Assembly (NCBI RefSeq): GCF_902779965.1
Contig: NZ_CACZDK010000008.1
Coordinates: 62,001-126,000, forward strand
Source: Fibrobacter succinogenes
GTDB lineage: Bacteria; Fibrobacterota; Fibrobacteria; Fibrobacterales; Fibrobacteraceae
Direction of reading: 5' to 3'
Length of the DNA stretch: 64,000 bases
Shown: in pieces, positions 43,868-51,811 of the stretch
Position numbering within the stretch: the stretch's first letter is position 1
Layout of the letters: every line of letters starts with the position of its first letter
Made by a program: the position numbers and the translations under genes
Notes under the pieces: model-generated
Databases searched by the model: none
Seen by the model: the letters and a program-made list of their open reading frames with translations, nothing else
Told to the model about the DNA's origin: nothing

Positions 43868-45211
43868 TTATTTACCGCCTTTTACGCTTGCGTTAATAGC
43901 TTGTTCGAAGTCTGCAATGATGTCGCGAGGATCTTCGATACCGACGGATACGCGGATCATATCATCAGGGATTCCTGCGGCGAGCCTATCTTTAGGAGAA
44001 AGCTGCGAATGCGTGCTAGTTGCTGGATGCAAAACGCTTGTACGGGCGTCACCCACATGCACCACGAGGGCTGCGACTTTCAATGCTTTGACGAAAGAGC
44101 GAATGGCTGCTCGGCCACCTTTGAGACCGAATGTGAGCACGCCGCTACCGCCTTGATAATCGAAGTATTTGCGGATGCGCTTGGAATTTGGGTTAGATTT
44201 GAGTCCTGGATAGCTGACCCAATTGACCGCAGGATTCTTGGAGAGAAATTCTGCTAAAGCCAATGCGTTATTGCTGTGCTGCGGCATGCGCAAGTGGAGC
44301 GTTTCGAGACCGAGATTTAAAAGGAATGCGTTGAACGGACTTAAAGCGGCGCCGAAATCACGCAAATATTGAGCGCGGGCCTTTGCGATAAATGCGGCGC
44401 GACCAAATTTTTTAGTATAGGAAGTGTTTGCGTATTGAGCATCGGGTTCTACGAGGTCTGGGAATTTCCCGTTTTCCCAGTTGTAATTGCCGCCGTCAAT
44501 TACGACACCGCCGAGTGCAATTGCGTGACCATCGATATACTTTGTTGCGGAATGAATGACTATGTTTGCGCCATGCTGTAAAGGCTTTACGAGGAATGGT
44601 GTGGCGAGCGTGTTGTCCACTAAAAAGGGAACGTCAAATTCTTTGGCGAGCTTCGAAAATTTTTCGAAATCCAGAATGCCCAAGGCGGGGTTGCCAATCG
44701 TTTCGCCGAAAAGAACTTTGGTGTTCGGGCGGAATGCCTTGCGGAGTTCTGCAATGGGATCTTCGGGATTGATGAATGTGGTCTCGATGCCGAGTTTTGC
44801 AAGTCGAACGCTAAGCAGTGTGTAACTACCGCCATAAATGTGCTTGCTTGCAACAATGTGGTCGCCAGCTTTTACGAGATTCGAAATGGCCAACAGCACT
44901 GCGGATTGCCCTGATGCTGTGGCTACAGCGCCTACGCCACCTTCGAGCTCCGTAATTTTACTTTCGAATGCAGCTACGGTTGGATTTCCGGTGCGAGTAT
45001 ATTTGTTGCCGGATTGCTTTAATGCAAAAAGTCTTTCGACTTCGTCAACGTCTTCGTACTTGTATGTGGTTGATTGGAAAATTGGGAGGACGCGGGGTTC
45101 GCCAATTTTGGGCTTCCAGCCGGCTTGTAGACACTTTGTTGCAAAATTCCAATTATTTGAATCAGCGATGTTTGCTGTATTGATATCTTTTTTCGAATTT
45201 AGTTTGGACAT
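43868..45211 (-). CDS. metY: O-acetylhomoserine sulfhydrylase, paralogue 1
   Basis: This PLP enzyme converts O-acetylhomoserine plus sulfide (or methanethiol) to homocysteine (or methionine). Its 447 residues fit the family, with YTRTGNPTVAAFESKITELEGG, FGETIGNPALGILDFEKFS and the PLP-binding HSATKYIDGHAIALGG, then the C-terminal SVGIEDPRDIIADFEQAI. The N-terminal 25 residues (MSKLNSKKDINTANI...) extend beyond the core. It heads a three-gene operon with the methyltransferase and cupin, driven by the sulfur-region promoter box at 45246-45301. The second paralogue (54224) belongs to the protein-thiocarboxylate operon. Confidence 0.93.
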   Translation of the reverse strand: MSKLNSKKDINTANIADSNNWNFATKCLQAGWKPKIGEPRVLPIFQSTTYKYEDVDEVERLFALKQSGNKYTRTGNPTVAAFESKITELEGGVGAVATASGQSAVLLAISNLVKAGDHIVASKHIYGGSYTLLSVRLAKLGIETTFINPEDPIAELRKAFRPNTKVLFGETIGNPALGILDFEKFSKLAKEFDVPFLVDNTLATPFLVKPLQHGANIVIHSATKYIDGHAIALGGVVIDGGNYNWENGKFPDLVEPDAQYANTSYTKKFGRAAFIAKARAQYLRDFGAALSPFNAFLLNLGLETLHLRMPQHSNNALALAEFLSKNPAVNWVSYPGLKSNPNSKRIRKYFDYQGGSGVLTFGLKGGRAAIRSFVKALKVAALVVHVGDARTSVLHPATSTHSQLSPKDRLAAGIPDDMIRVSVGIEDPRDIIADFEQAINASVKGGK

Positions 45212-45245
45212 TCAAAAGCCTCCATGTGGCTATATTTTTTTTGAA

Positions 45246-45301
45246 AATATAGAACGCAGTTATAGCTTTGTCCAATACTAAATTAATATCGTGTATTATA
45301 G
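45246..45301 (-). promoter_or_regulatory. Sulfur-region promoter box, copy 1 (metY1 operon)
   Basis: Reading toward the gene: CTATAA, a conserved AT-rich stretch ending AGTATTGGAC (-35 TTGGAC at 45270-45275), an 18-bp spacer, then TATATT (-10 at 45246-45251). All five copies in the window span exactly 56 bp. The ATG is 35 bp downstream of the -10. Confidence 0.85.
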
Positions 45302-45383
45302 ATTTAATTTATTAGTAGTTTTTTGAAACGTTGTTTTAAATATAAAATTTGAAACGTTGCGTTTGCATCGGTTTGGGTAAACG

Positions 45384-45917
45384 CTAAATTGATTGCTCGA
45401 ATGCGGCGAGGAATGCGCGGCCCTGTTCCCATTCACGCAAGTCTGTTGCAGAATTGATGTGCCCGAGCTTGCCGGCGTTGAATAACTTTACACCCCAAGC
45501 GGATGCGAAAAATTCTGCACGTTCCATGGAAACGAACGGATCGTTTTCGCTCGCGACAACGCAAGCGGGAATTGGCAATTTTTCTAATGGCATTGGCGCA
45601 AACGACTTGATGACTTCGATGTTGTCGACGTCGCTTGGCGAAACGAGAAAAGCACCCTTGAGATTCAACGGAATTTTACCTTGATTTTGAGTAAGGTAAA
45701 TGACTGTAGTTGCAACGCCTAAACTGTGTGCAATGATAATTGTATCTTTGTCAAGTTTTTGAATGGTATCGCCTAGCGCTTGAACCCATTCATCTCTTTG
45801 CGGATAATCCCAATCGCGTTGCTTTACTCGGCTGGTGTTTTGCAGACTCTTTTCCCAAAAAGTTTGCCAATGCTTTTCGTCAGAATTATTCAAACCCGGA
45901 ACAATCAAGTAATGCAT
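45384..45917 (-). CDS. RBBP9/YdeN-type alpha/beta hydrolase
   Basis: A small serine hydrolase of 177 residues. The catalytic triad is readable: Ser in IIAHSLGVATTV, Asp in ASENDPFVSM, His in KLGHINSATDL. The family pattern VPGLNNSDEKHWQTFWEKSL at the N-terminus is characteristic of RBBP9-like proteins. The substrate is unknown. It is a single gene between metY1 and cysE. An inverted repeat TTCCTAT-N7-ATAGGAA lies 15-36 bp upstream of the ATG and could be an operator. Confidence 0.85.
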   Translation of the reverse strand: MHYLIVPGLNNSDEKHWQTFWEKSLQNTSRVKQRDWDYPQRDEWVQALGDTIQKLDKDTIIIAHSLGVATTVIYLTQNQGKIPLNLKGAFLVSPSDVDNIEVIKSFAPMPLEKLPIPACVVASENDPFVSMERAEFFASAWGVKLFNAGKLGHINSATDLREWEQGRAFLAAFEQSI

Positions 45918-45932
45918 AAAATCTCCGTGTGT

Positions 45933-45953
45933 TTCCTATTTGAAAGATAGGAA
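45933..45953. promoter_or_regulatory. Inverted repeat upstream of the hydrolase gene
   Basis: TTCCTAT and ATAGGAA are separated by 7 bp, upstream of the start at 45917. It may be a dimeric repressor site or the stem of a leader hairpin. Confidence 0.35.
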
Positions 45954-45960
45954 GTTTATG

Positions 45961-46124
45961 CGAGTTCGTCATTGCGATGTCCTTTAAGGGCCGAAGCAAT
46001 CTCCATATCTCATGTCATTCCGGGCATTGCCCATACCCCAAAGGCATGTAGTGCCGACTCCATACCCTGCGTTCACTTCCTACTTCCTACTGCCTACTGC
46101 CTACTGTTTACTAATCACTAACCA
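45961..46124. repeat. Composite intergenic repeat block
   Basis: It contains CGTCATTGCGATG..CCGAAGCAATCTCC (same family as the trpCF linker insert), CATTCCGGGCATTGCC, the array CTTCCTACTTCCTACTGCC (same as 36005) and the GTTTACTAATCACTAACCACT repeat that ends at the cysE stop. No gene is visible. Confidence 0.7.
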
Positions 46125-47087
46125 CTAAATAATATAATACCACTCGTCACTTTGCGTGAATTCGGTGGTCTTGTGCTTTTTGCTGTCGGTAGTGGTGTAG
46201 TCGAGTTCTAAATTCTTGATGCTTACGCGAGTGTTGGCGTCAATGGAGCGCGTAATGAAAGCGTTGCCACCGATAACTGCATTTTCGCCGACAACAGTAT
46301 CGCCGCCGAGAATGGATGCTCCAGCGTAAATGGTGACGTTGTCCTGAATTGTCGGGTGGCGTTTTTTGCCGGAAAGTCTTTGGCCGCCTCTTGTCGAGAG
46401 CGCGCCTAGCGTTACGCCCTGATAAATCTTTACGTTTTTACCGATGATTGCAGTTTCGCCAATCACGATGCCGGTACCGTGATCGATAAAGAAATACTTG
46501 CCGATGGTTGCGCCCGGGTGGATGTCGATGCCCGTTTTGGAATGGGCGTATTCGGTCATGAGTCGTGGGAGAACTGGTACGTGCAAAAGGTAGAGCTCAT
46601 GGGCTATGCGGTAGATGGTTGTTGCCATGAGGCCGGGGTAGGCGAGGATGATTTCGTCAAGGCAGCCGGCAGCAGGGTCGCCGTCGTAGGCGGCGTGTAA
46701 ATCGGTTTCCAAAAATTCACGGACTTGCGGAATCTTGGAGAAAAATTCCTTACAAATTCTATAGCTTTCGATTTTGCGTTCGTCAGAAGCCATAGTGCCA
46801 CGAAGTTTACAGTAATCCAAGGCGATGGCCACCTGTTTGTGGAGGTGGTAGAAGGTATCTTCGATAAGAACCGCGAAACTGTTTTTCGGGTTGTAAATCT
46901 TATGCGAACGATCCCTGAAGTGCCCTGGATAAACGACTCGGATCAAATTCTGCAAAATCGTCTGGATTTCGGCCTGGTCGGGTCGATTGTAGATGTCGAT
47001 GTTATCGATATGCTTGCCGCGATTGTAATCATCGAAAATAGTTTGTACGGCTTTTGCAACTTCAGATTCTTGGATAAGTTCGTGCAT
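46125..47087 (-). CDS. cysE: Serine O-acetyltransferase (EpsC type)
   Basis: Makes O-acetylserine, the acceptor for cysteine synthesis. The 320-residue protein has a long helical N-terminus and a left-handed beta-helix with hexapeptide repeats: GIDIHPGATIGKYFFIDHGTGIVIGETAIIGKNVKIYQGVTLGA, containing the catalytic His and the HGTG motif, and later GASILGGDTVVGENAVIGGNAF. The length and N-terminus match EpsC-type rather than the shorter E. coli CysE. It lies directly downstream of the encapsulin cargo gene; serine acetyltransferase is a common neighbour of family 2A encapsulins. No cysK is in the window. Confidence 0.94.
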   Translation of the reverse strand: MHELIQESEVAKAVQTIFDDYNRGKHIDNIDIYNRPDQAEIQTILQNLIRVVYPGHFRDRSHKIYNPKNSFAVLIEDTFYHLHKQVAIALDYCKLRGTMASDERKIESYRICKEFFSKIPQVREFLETDLHAAYDGDPAAGCLDEIILAYPGLMATTIYRIAHELYLLHVPVLPRLMTEYAHSKTGIDIHPGATIGKYFFIDHGTGIVIGETAIIGKNVKIYQGVTLGALSTRGGQRLSGKKRHPTIQDNVTIYAGASILGGDTVVGENAVIGGNAFITRSIDANTRVSIKNLELDYTTTDSKKHKTTEFTQSDEWYYII

Positions 47088-47099
47088 AGATTGATGCGA

Positions 47100-47183
47100 A
47101 GTAAAAATGAAAAGTGGTTAGTGGTTGGTGGTTAGTGGTTAGGAAAACATTCCTGTTTACTAACCACTGCTTACTAACCACTA
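47100..47183. repeat. GTGGTTAGT palindromic repeat, minimal copy
   Basis: GTGGTTAGTGGTTGGTGGTTAG runs into hairpin AGGAA-AACA-TTCCT and then TTTACTAACCACTGCTTAC, so the whole unit can fold back. It separates the cargo gene stop (47188) from cysE. Confidence 0.8.
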
Positions 47184-47187
47184 TTTA

Positions 47188-48930
47188 TCACGCGAATGTC
47201 TTCAACGCTCTTACGAGTGCATCGATGTCGTCGGGCGAGTTGTACAATGCGAGAGTGGGTCGCACGGTACTTTCGTATCCGAAATGGCGTAAGACAGGTT
47301 GTGCGCAGTGATGCCCGGTGCGGACGGCGATGCCGTAAGCGTCGAGTCTCTTGCCCACTTCTTCGTCGGAGTATCCGTCGAGCTTGAAGGCTAGCGCAGA
47401 TGCCTTGTTGAGTGCGGTTCCTACAAGGTGGATTCCCTTGACGGTCTTCAGTTCCTTGAGGCCATACTGCAACAATTCATGTTCCCATCTGAATACGCAG
47501 GGCATTCCGATTTCGGAGAGGTACTTGAGGGCTTCGCCAAGGCCAACAGCGTCGGCGATGCTTCCGGTACCGGCTTCAAACTTGTTCGGAATTCCGTTGT
47601 AGATGGTGCGTTCGAAGGTCACGTCGGCAATCATGTTGCCACCGCCATGGTAGGGGCGGGCTGCTTCCAGCAATTCCTTCTTGCCGTAAACGACACCGAT
47701 ACCTGTCGGAGCGAACACCTTGTGTCCTGAGAACACGAAGAAGTCTGCATCGAGGGCGGAAACATTTACCGGAATGTGCGCAATAGACTGTGCACCGTCA
47801 ATGAGGATTCTCACGCCGTGTCTATGAGCGATGGCGATCAATTCTTCAATCGGGGTGACTGTACCGAGAACGTTCGAAACGTGTGTGACGGAAACGAACT
47901 TGGTTCTCTTTGTAAAGAGAGCTTCGTAGTCGTGGAGCTTGAGCTGACCCGTAGAATCGCACGGAATCACCTTGATCACGGCACCCGTTTCTTCGGCAAT
48001 GAGCTGCCAAGGAACGATGTTGGCGTGGTGTTCCAAAATGGAGACGATGATTTCATCGCCCGGCTGGAGTGTCGGCTTTACGTAGGCGTTTGCAACCAAG
48101 TTAATGGCTTCGGTGGTACCGCGGACGAAAACGATTTCTTGTGCAGACGGAGCGCCGATAAAGTCACGGACAATGCCGCGGGCGTTCTCGTAAGCATCCG
48201 TCGAAGCGGCGGCAAGCGTGTGCGCACCACGGTGGACGTTCGAGTTTTCATTTTCGTAGTAGTACTTGAGGCGGTCAATGACCTGCTGCGGTCTCTGCGT
48301 CGTAGCACCGTTATCGAGCCAAACCAGCGGATGACCGTTGATCTGCTTCGAAAGAATCGGGAAGTCGGCACGGATCTGGGCAAGCGTCTTGGAACCGATG
48401 CGGATCGATTCGTTTCTGGAATTTGCGCCAGAATTTGCAGAGTTGCCCTTAGCAGAATCGCCACCGAGCGAAGTCGGAGCGTCCACCTTGCGGTCTTGCT
48501 GAGCGGCCTGAGTCTTGGAAACGACTTTCGGAGAGTATCCGTTAGCCGGGGCTTGCGTTACAGAAATATCGCCCTGCTGCGGCAAAAACTGCGCTTCAGG
48601 TGCTGCAGGGGCTTCAACGGTGTTGAGCCAAGTGTCTGTAGCGTTTCCGCCGTAGGTAAACGGTGCCGAGGTCACTGGCTGATCGCCGTAAGTCGCAAAC
48701 GGATGTTCCCAGTCAAAGGCTGGAGATTGGTTGATGGCAGCGGCACCCTGAGCGGCACTTACGCCCTGTGCAGCAGAAGCATTCTGTGCTTCGGGTGCTG
48801 CTGTGGGGGCGGCATAAGCGCTATCTGTCAAATCAGGGAAATATGCGTTAGCCAATTGCTCCAGTTCAGCCGCATTGGGAACTCCGGCGAGTTCTTCCAG
48901 CGATCTGGTTTCTGGATTATTCGTAATCAT
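47188..48930 (-). CDS. Encapsulin-cargo cysteine desulfurase with long disordered N-terminus
   Basis: The C-terminal 400 residues are a SufS-type (class II) cysteine desulfurase: PLP-binding Lys about 403 in SGHKVFAPTGIG and catalytic Cys about 542 in RTGHHCAQP. It releases sulfur from cysteine as a persulfide. The first 185 residues are Ala/Pro/Gln/Asn-rich and low-complexity, with a hydrophobic motif AELEQLANAYFPDL near 21-34. This is the layout of family 2A encapsulin cargo, where the N-terminal domain directs loading into the shell. ATG at 48930 is preferred over TTG at 48942. The start overlaps the shell gene by 14 bp. Confidence 0.93.
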   Translation of the reverse strand: MITNNPETRSLEELAGVPNAAELEQLANAYFPDLTDSAYAAPTAAPEAQNASAAQGVSAAQGAAAINQSPAFDWEHPFATYGDQPVTSAPFTYGGNATDTWLNTVEAPAAPEAQFLPQQGDISVTQAPANGYSPKVVSKTQAAQQDRKVDAPTSLGGDSAKGNSANSGANSRNESIRIGSKTLAQIRADFPILSKQINGHPLVWLDNGATTQRPQQVIDRLKYYYENENSNVHRGAHTLAAASTDAYENARGIVRDFIGAPSAQEIVFVRGTTEAINLVANAYVKPTLQPGDEIIVSILEHHANIVPWQLIAEETGAVIKVIPCDSTGQLKLHDYEALFTKRTKFVSVTHVSNVLGTVTPIEELIAIAHRHGVRILIDGAQSIAHIPVNVSALDADFFVFSGHKVFAPTGIGVVYGKKELLEAARPYHGGGNMIADVTFERTIYNGIPNKFEAGTGSIADAVGLGEALKYLSEIGMPCVFRWEHELLQYGLKELKTVKGIHLVGTALNKASALAFKLDGYSDEEVGKRLDAYGIAVRTGHHCAQPVLRHFGYESTVRPTLALYNSPDDIDALVRALKTFA

Positions 48931-49879
48931 AGTATTCGCCAACCTCTACGTCTTCAAGGACTGCGATTGCGTCGTCGGAAAGGATTGCTGCAGAGCAGTA
49001 GAGAGAAAGGAGGTAAGAAGCGACACCCTTGTTGTCGATACCGCGGAAACGCACAGAAAGGCCGCGAGAGTGTTCGTTCTTGAGACCAGCCTGGAAGAGA
49101 CCGATCACGCCGCGTTTGGCTTCGCCAGTACGGATGAGCAAGATGTTGGTCTTGCCACCCTTGGACTTCGGTTCCTTCACACCGTCAACGAGGAGCTTGT
49201 TGGTCGGGATGAGAGGAATGCCGCGCCAGGTGAGGAACTTGCCACCGGCGATATCTACGACGACAGGCGGCACGCCACGGCGGGTGCATTCGCGTTCGAA
49301 TGCTGCGATAGCACGCGGGTGAGCGAGGAAGAAGGACGGTTCCTTCCAAACCTTCGTGATGAGTTCGTCGAGATCGTCCGGTGTGGGGCGGCCATCGGCG
49401 CGGATTGGCTGGATGCGCTGGGAGTCAGTAATGTTCTTCAAGAGACCGTAGTCATCGTTGTTGATGAGCTGGCTTTCCTGACGTTCGCGGAGAGATTCGA
49501 TAGCGAGACCGAGCTGTTCCTGAACCTGATCATACGGGGAACTGTAAACGTCTTCGATGGCGGTGTTGACGTTGATGATCGTGGAAATGGAGTTGAGCTT
49601 GTATTCACGCGGTTCGGTTTCGTATTCGACGTAGCCTTCCGGGATGATATCAGACTTCTTGGTGGCGCTGCAGAGAACGTCGAGCGGTGTCTGGCCTTCG
49701 ACTACCTTGTTCACGCGGAAAAGACCGGTTTCCAGGCCCTTGAATTCAAGGAACTTGGTGAGCCACTTCGGAGTGAGAGACGCAAATTGCGGCTTGGTCT
49801 TGGTGACGTTAGCAAGGTTATAGGCAGCCTTTGCGCCAAGCGCGTTGATGCCGACATTCTTTTCTGTTTCATTTGCCAT
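48917..49879 (-). CDS. Family 2A encapsulin shell protein (SrpI-like)
   Basis: This HK97-fold protein self-assembles into a nanocompartment. Sequence blocks match SrpI / major membrane protein I: NATKT-type ANVTKTKPQFASLTPKWL, VDYETSPREY-type VEYETEPREYKLNSISTI, DVYSSPYDQVQEQL, ELINNDDYGLL-type INNDDYGLLKNI, PTPDDLDELITKVWKEPSFFL, TWRGIPLIPTNKL and GVIGLFQAGLKNEHSRGLSVRF. Its 320 residues equal the family length. No cyclic-nucleotide-binding insertion is present, which separates 2A from 2B. The next gene is its desulfurase cargo. GAGAGG lies 9 bp before the ATG. Family 2A shells have been linked to sulfur storage. Confidence 0.95.
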   Translation of the reverse strand: MANETEKNVGINALGAKAAYNLANVTKTKPQFASLTPKWLTKFLEFKGLETGLFRVNKVVEGQTPLDVLCSATKKSDIIPEGYVEYETEPREYKLNSISTIINVNTAIEDVYSSPYDQVQEQLGLAIESLRERQESQLINNDDYGLLKNITDSQRIQPIRADGRPTPDDLDELITKVWKEPSFFLAHPRAIAAFERECTRRGVPPVVVDIAGGKFLTWRGIPLIPTNKLLVDGVKEPKSKGGKTNILLIRTGEAKRGVIGLFQAGLKNEHSRGLSVRFRGIDNKGVASYLLSLYCSAAILSDDAIAVLEDVEVGEYYDYE

Positions 49880-49935
49880 TGTGAGTACCTCTCTTGTTTT
49901 GTGGCAATTGGATGGATTGTAATAAGATTAACTAC

Positions 49936-49951
49936 TTTCCTAGTAGGGAAA
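49936..49951. promoter_or_regulatory. Inverted repeat upstream of the encapsulin gene
   Basis: TTTCC-TAGTAG-GGAAA lies 57 bp upstream of the shell gene start in an AT-rich 130-bp spacer. The sulfur-region 56-bp box is absent here, so the shell-cargo pair may have separate control. Confidence 0.35.
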
Positions 49952-50009
49952 TGTAATAAATTGGGGCTTTTTCATTCTTACGTTGTTATTACGTTTTACA
50001 TTCTTTGTT

Positions 50010-51476
50010 TTAGAGCCATGCACCTTCGTGAGTAAACATGATGTCTTTCATGGCGTCAATGCCACCTTTCAGGTTGTAAAGCGGACCCGTGTAACCCGCT
50101 TCGCGCAAGGTGTTGATGGCGAGCTCGCTACGCTTGCCTTGCTTGCAGACAAAGACGGTGTCCTTGTTCGGGTCGAGTTCCTTGATTCTACGGACAAGTT
50201 GTCCGATCGGGATGACTATGGCGTTCGGGAAGCGGAGAATCGCGCGTTCATGCGGTTCACGCACGTCGATGATTGTCATCGGATCGCCATTGTCAATTTT
50301 CTTGGCGAGTTCTTCTGGAGAGAATCCTTCCACCGGAACTTCATCCTTTGTCTTCAATCCGCAAAGGTCTTCGTAGTCGATTTCTTCGACGTCGGTAATC
50401 GTCGGGTTATTTCCGCAAATCGGGCAGTTGCAATTTCTTTCGACTTTGAGGATTCTTGAAGACAAATTCAAACTGTCGATGTGCAATAGCTTTCCGTTCA
50501 GGTGTTCGCCGATTCCCAAAATCAGCTTGAGCGCTTCGTTAGCCTGGATGCTGCCCACGATTCCCGGGAGCGGGCTGATGGCACCGCCTTCGGCACAAGA
50601 GGGGATGAGCCCTGACGGGGGTGGCGACGGGTATTGGCAACGGTAGCAAGGACCGCCATCCAAATTGAATACGCCGACTTGGCCTTCGAACTGGTAAATC
50701 GCGCCGAATACAACTGGAACGCCATGCAATGCGCAAGCGTCGTTGATCAAGTAACGGGCCTTATAATTGTCCGTGCAATCGACAACCAAATCGTAACCTT
50801 CGATTTGTTCCCAAATGTTAGATGCCTTGAGTTCTTCTTTTTCGGCGATAAAGTCGATGTTCTTGTTGATGTTCTTGACTTTGTCCCTAGCAGATGCGAC
50901 TTTGGGACGCTTGAGGTCGCGTGTGCCGTGAATAACTTGGCTCTGCAAGTTTTCCAGCGAGACTTCATCAAAATCGATGACCTTGATGGTTCCAACGCCT
51001 GCAGCTGCGAGGTACTGAATGACGGGCGAGCCTAACGCACCAGCACCTACGACAACAACTTTTGCAGCCTTGATGCGCTTTTGCCCTTTGACGCCAATGT
51101 CGCGGAGCATCAAGTGCTTTCCGAAACGTTCAATTTCGGAATCGTCGAACGAAACGGCCTTGCGTTTTTCGTCCGAAATCAAGCTCTCGACGGGGGCGTC
51201 GGTCGGAGCGCCGCCAGCAATGGCGGGCAAAAGCAAAATTTCTGTTTCTTCTGGAAGGGCGGTGTCCCAAATGGTTTCAACGGTCAATTTCTTGTTGTTG
51301 ACGTAAATTTGGATGAAGTCCCTGACCTTTTTATTGTCGTCGTAAAGAACTTTTTCGCCTTCCGGGTAAGTACTGATTAAGTATGCGAGAGCCTTCCTGA
51401 CGGTATCGACAGGGGCTTCTACTTGGGAGTTCTTCCCAAAGAAATTCCTGAGTGTTGCTGATATATAAACTTTCAC
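50010..51476 (-). CDS. MoaD-like sulfur carrier / E1-like adenylyltransferase / rhodanese fusion
   Basis: Three modules. Residues 1-89 are a ubiquitin-like MoaD/ThiS carrier whose tail LLLPAIAGG (Gly88-Gly89) is internal rather than C-terminal. Residues about 105-350 are a ThiF/MoeB-type E1 with VVVGAGALGSPVIQYLAAAG, DFDEVSLENLQSQVIH and zinc pairs CYRC and CPIC. Residues about 385-488 are a rhodanese with VFVCKQGKRS. MoeZ proteins have the last two modules; here the carrier is fused too. GTG at 51476 is chosen because GGAGA lies 7 bp upstream. Promoter box 2 precedes it. A JAMM protease gene lies upstream (51812). Confidence 0.9.
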   Translation of the reverse strand: MKVYISATLRNFFGKNSQVEAPVDTVRKALAYLISTYPEGEKVLYDDNKKVRDFIQIYVNNKKLTVETIWDTALPEETEILLLPAIAGGAPTDAPVESLISDEKRKAVSFDDSEIERFGKHLMLRDIGVKGQKRIKAAKVVVVGAGALGSPVIQYLAAAGVGTIKVIDFDEVSLENLQSQVIHGTRDLKRPKVASARDKVKNINKNIDFIAEKEELKASNIWEQIEGYDLVVDCTDNYKARYLINDACALHGVPVVFGAIYQFEGQVGVFNLDGGPCYRCQYPSPPPSGLIPSCAEGGAISPLPGIVGSIQANEALKLILGIGEHLNGKLLHIDSLNLSSRILKVERNCNCPICGNNPTITDVEEIDYEDLCGLKTKDEVPVEGFSPEELAKKIDNGDPMTIIDVREPHERAILRFPNAIVIPIGQLVRRIKELDPNKDTVFVCKQGKRSELAINTLREAGYTGPLYNLKGGIDAMKDIMFTHEGAWL

Positions 51477-51562
51477 TTTTTTTTCTCCGTACAATAAAAA
51501 GTGTTAAAATCGTTTATTCCGTACAAAATTTCCCACAAAACTTGTAGGATTTTTCGAAGCAA

Positions 51563-51618
51563 AATATAGAACGCAAAAATGTGTTTGTCCAATACTTATT
51601 TTTTATGTAGAGGTATTG
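51563..51618 (-). promoter_or_regulatory. Sulfur-region promoter box, copy 2 (carrier-E1-rhodanese gene)
   Basis: -10 TATATT (51563-51568), 18-bp spacer, -35 TTGGAC (51587-51592). The upstream half is the most diverged of the five copies (TACTTATTTTTTATG and TATTG on the plus strand), but spacing is preserved. Confidence 0.75.
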
Positions 51619-51811
51619 ATTTATTCTATAATTAAGGCGGTAAATTCGCTTAAAAATATGGAAAGAGGCGTACTCGGAACAGTTTTTCTCGACTTGTCAT
51701 CCTCGCGTATTTTTATTCAAGGATGCCCACCTCCGTGGGCGTGCCGAGCTTGATGTGTTGGCTTTCATTCCGGCCTCCGAGCCAGAATCACCGTACACGG
51801 TTTACTTTGAA
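51619..51811. other. Intergenic remainder with repeat fragments
   Basis: This is the non-promoter part of a 335-bp gap. It holds CTTGTCATCCTCGCG (GGATGAC family) and a hairpin GCCCAC-CTCC-GTGGGC at 51725-51740 downstream of the JAMM gene, which could weakly terminate it. No gene is visible. Confidence 0.4.

Noticed and set aside
48917-49879. Shell protein as a phage capsid
   Set aside because: It matches SrpI-type encapsulin blocks, sits beside a desulfurase cargo, and no portal, terminase or tail genes are nearby.
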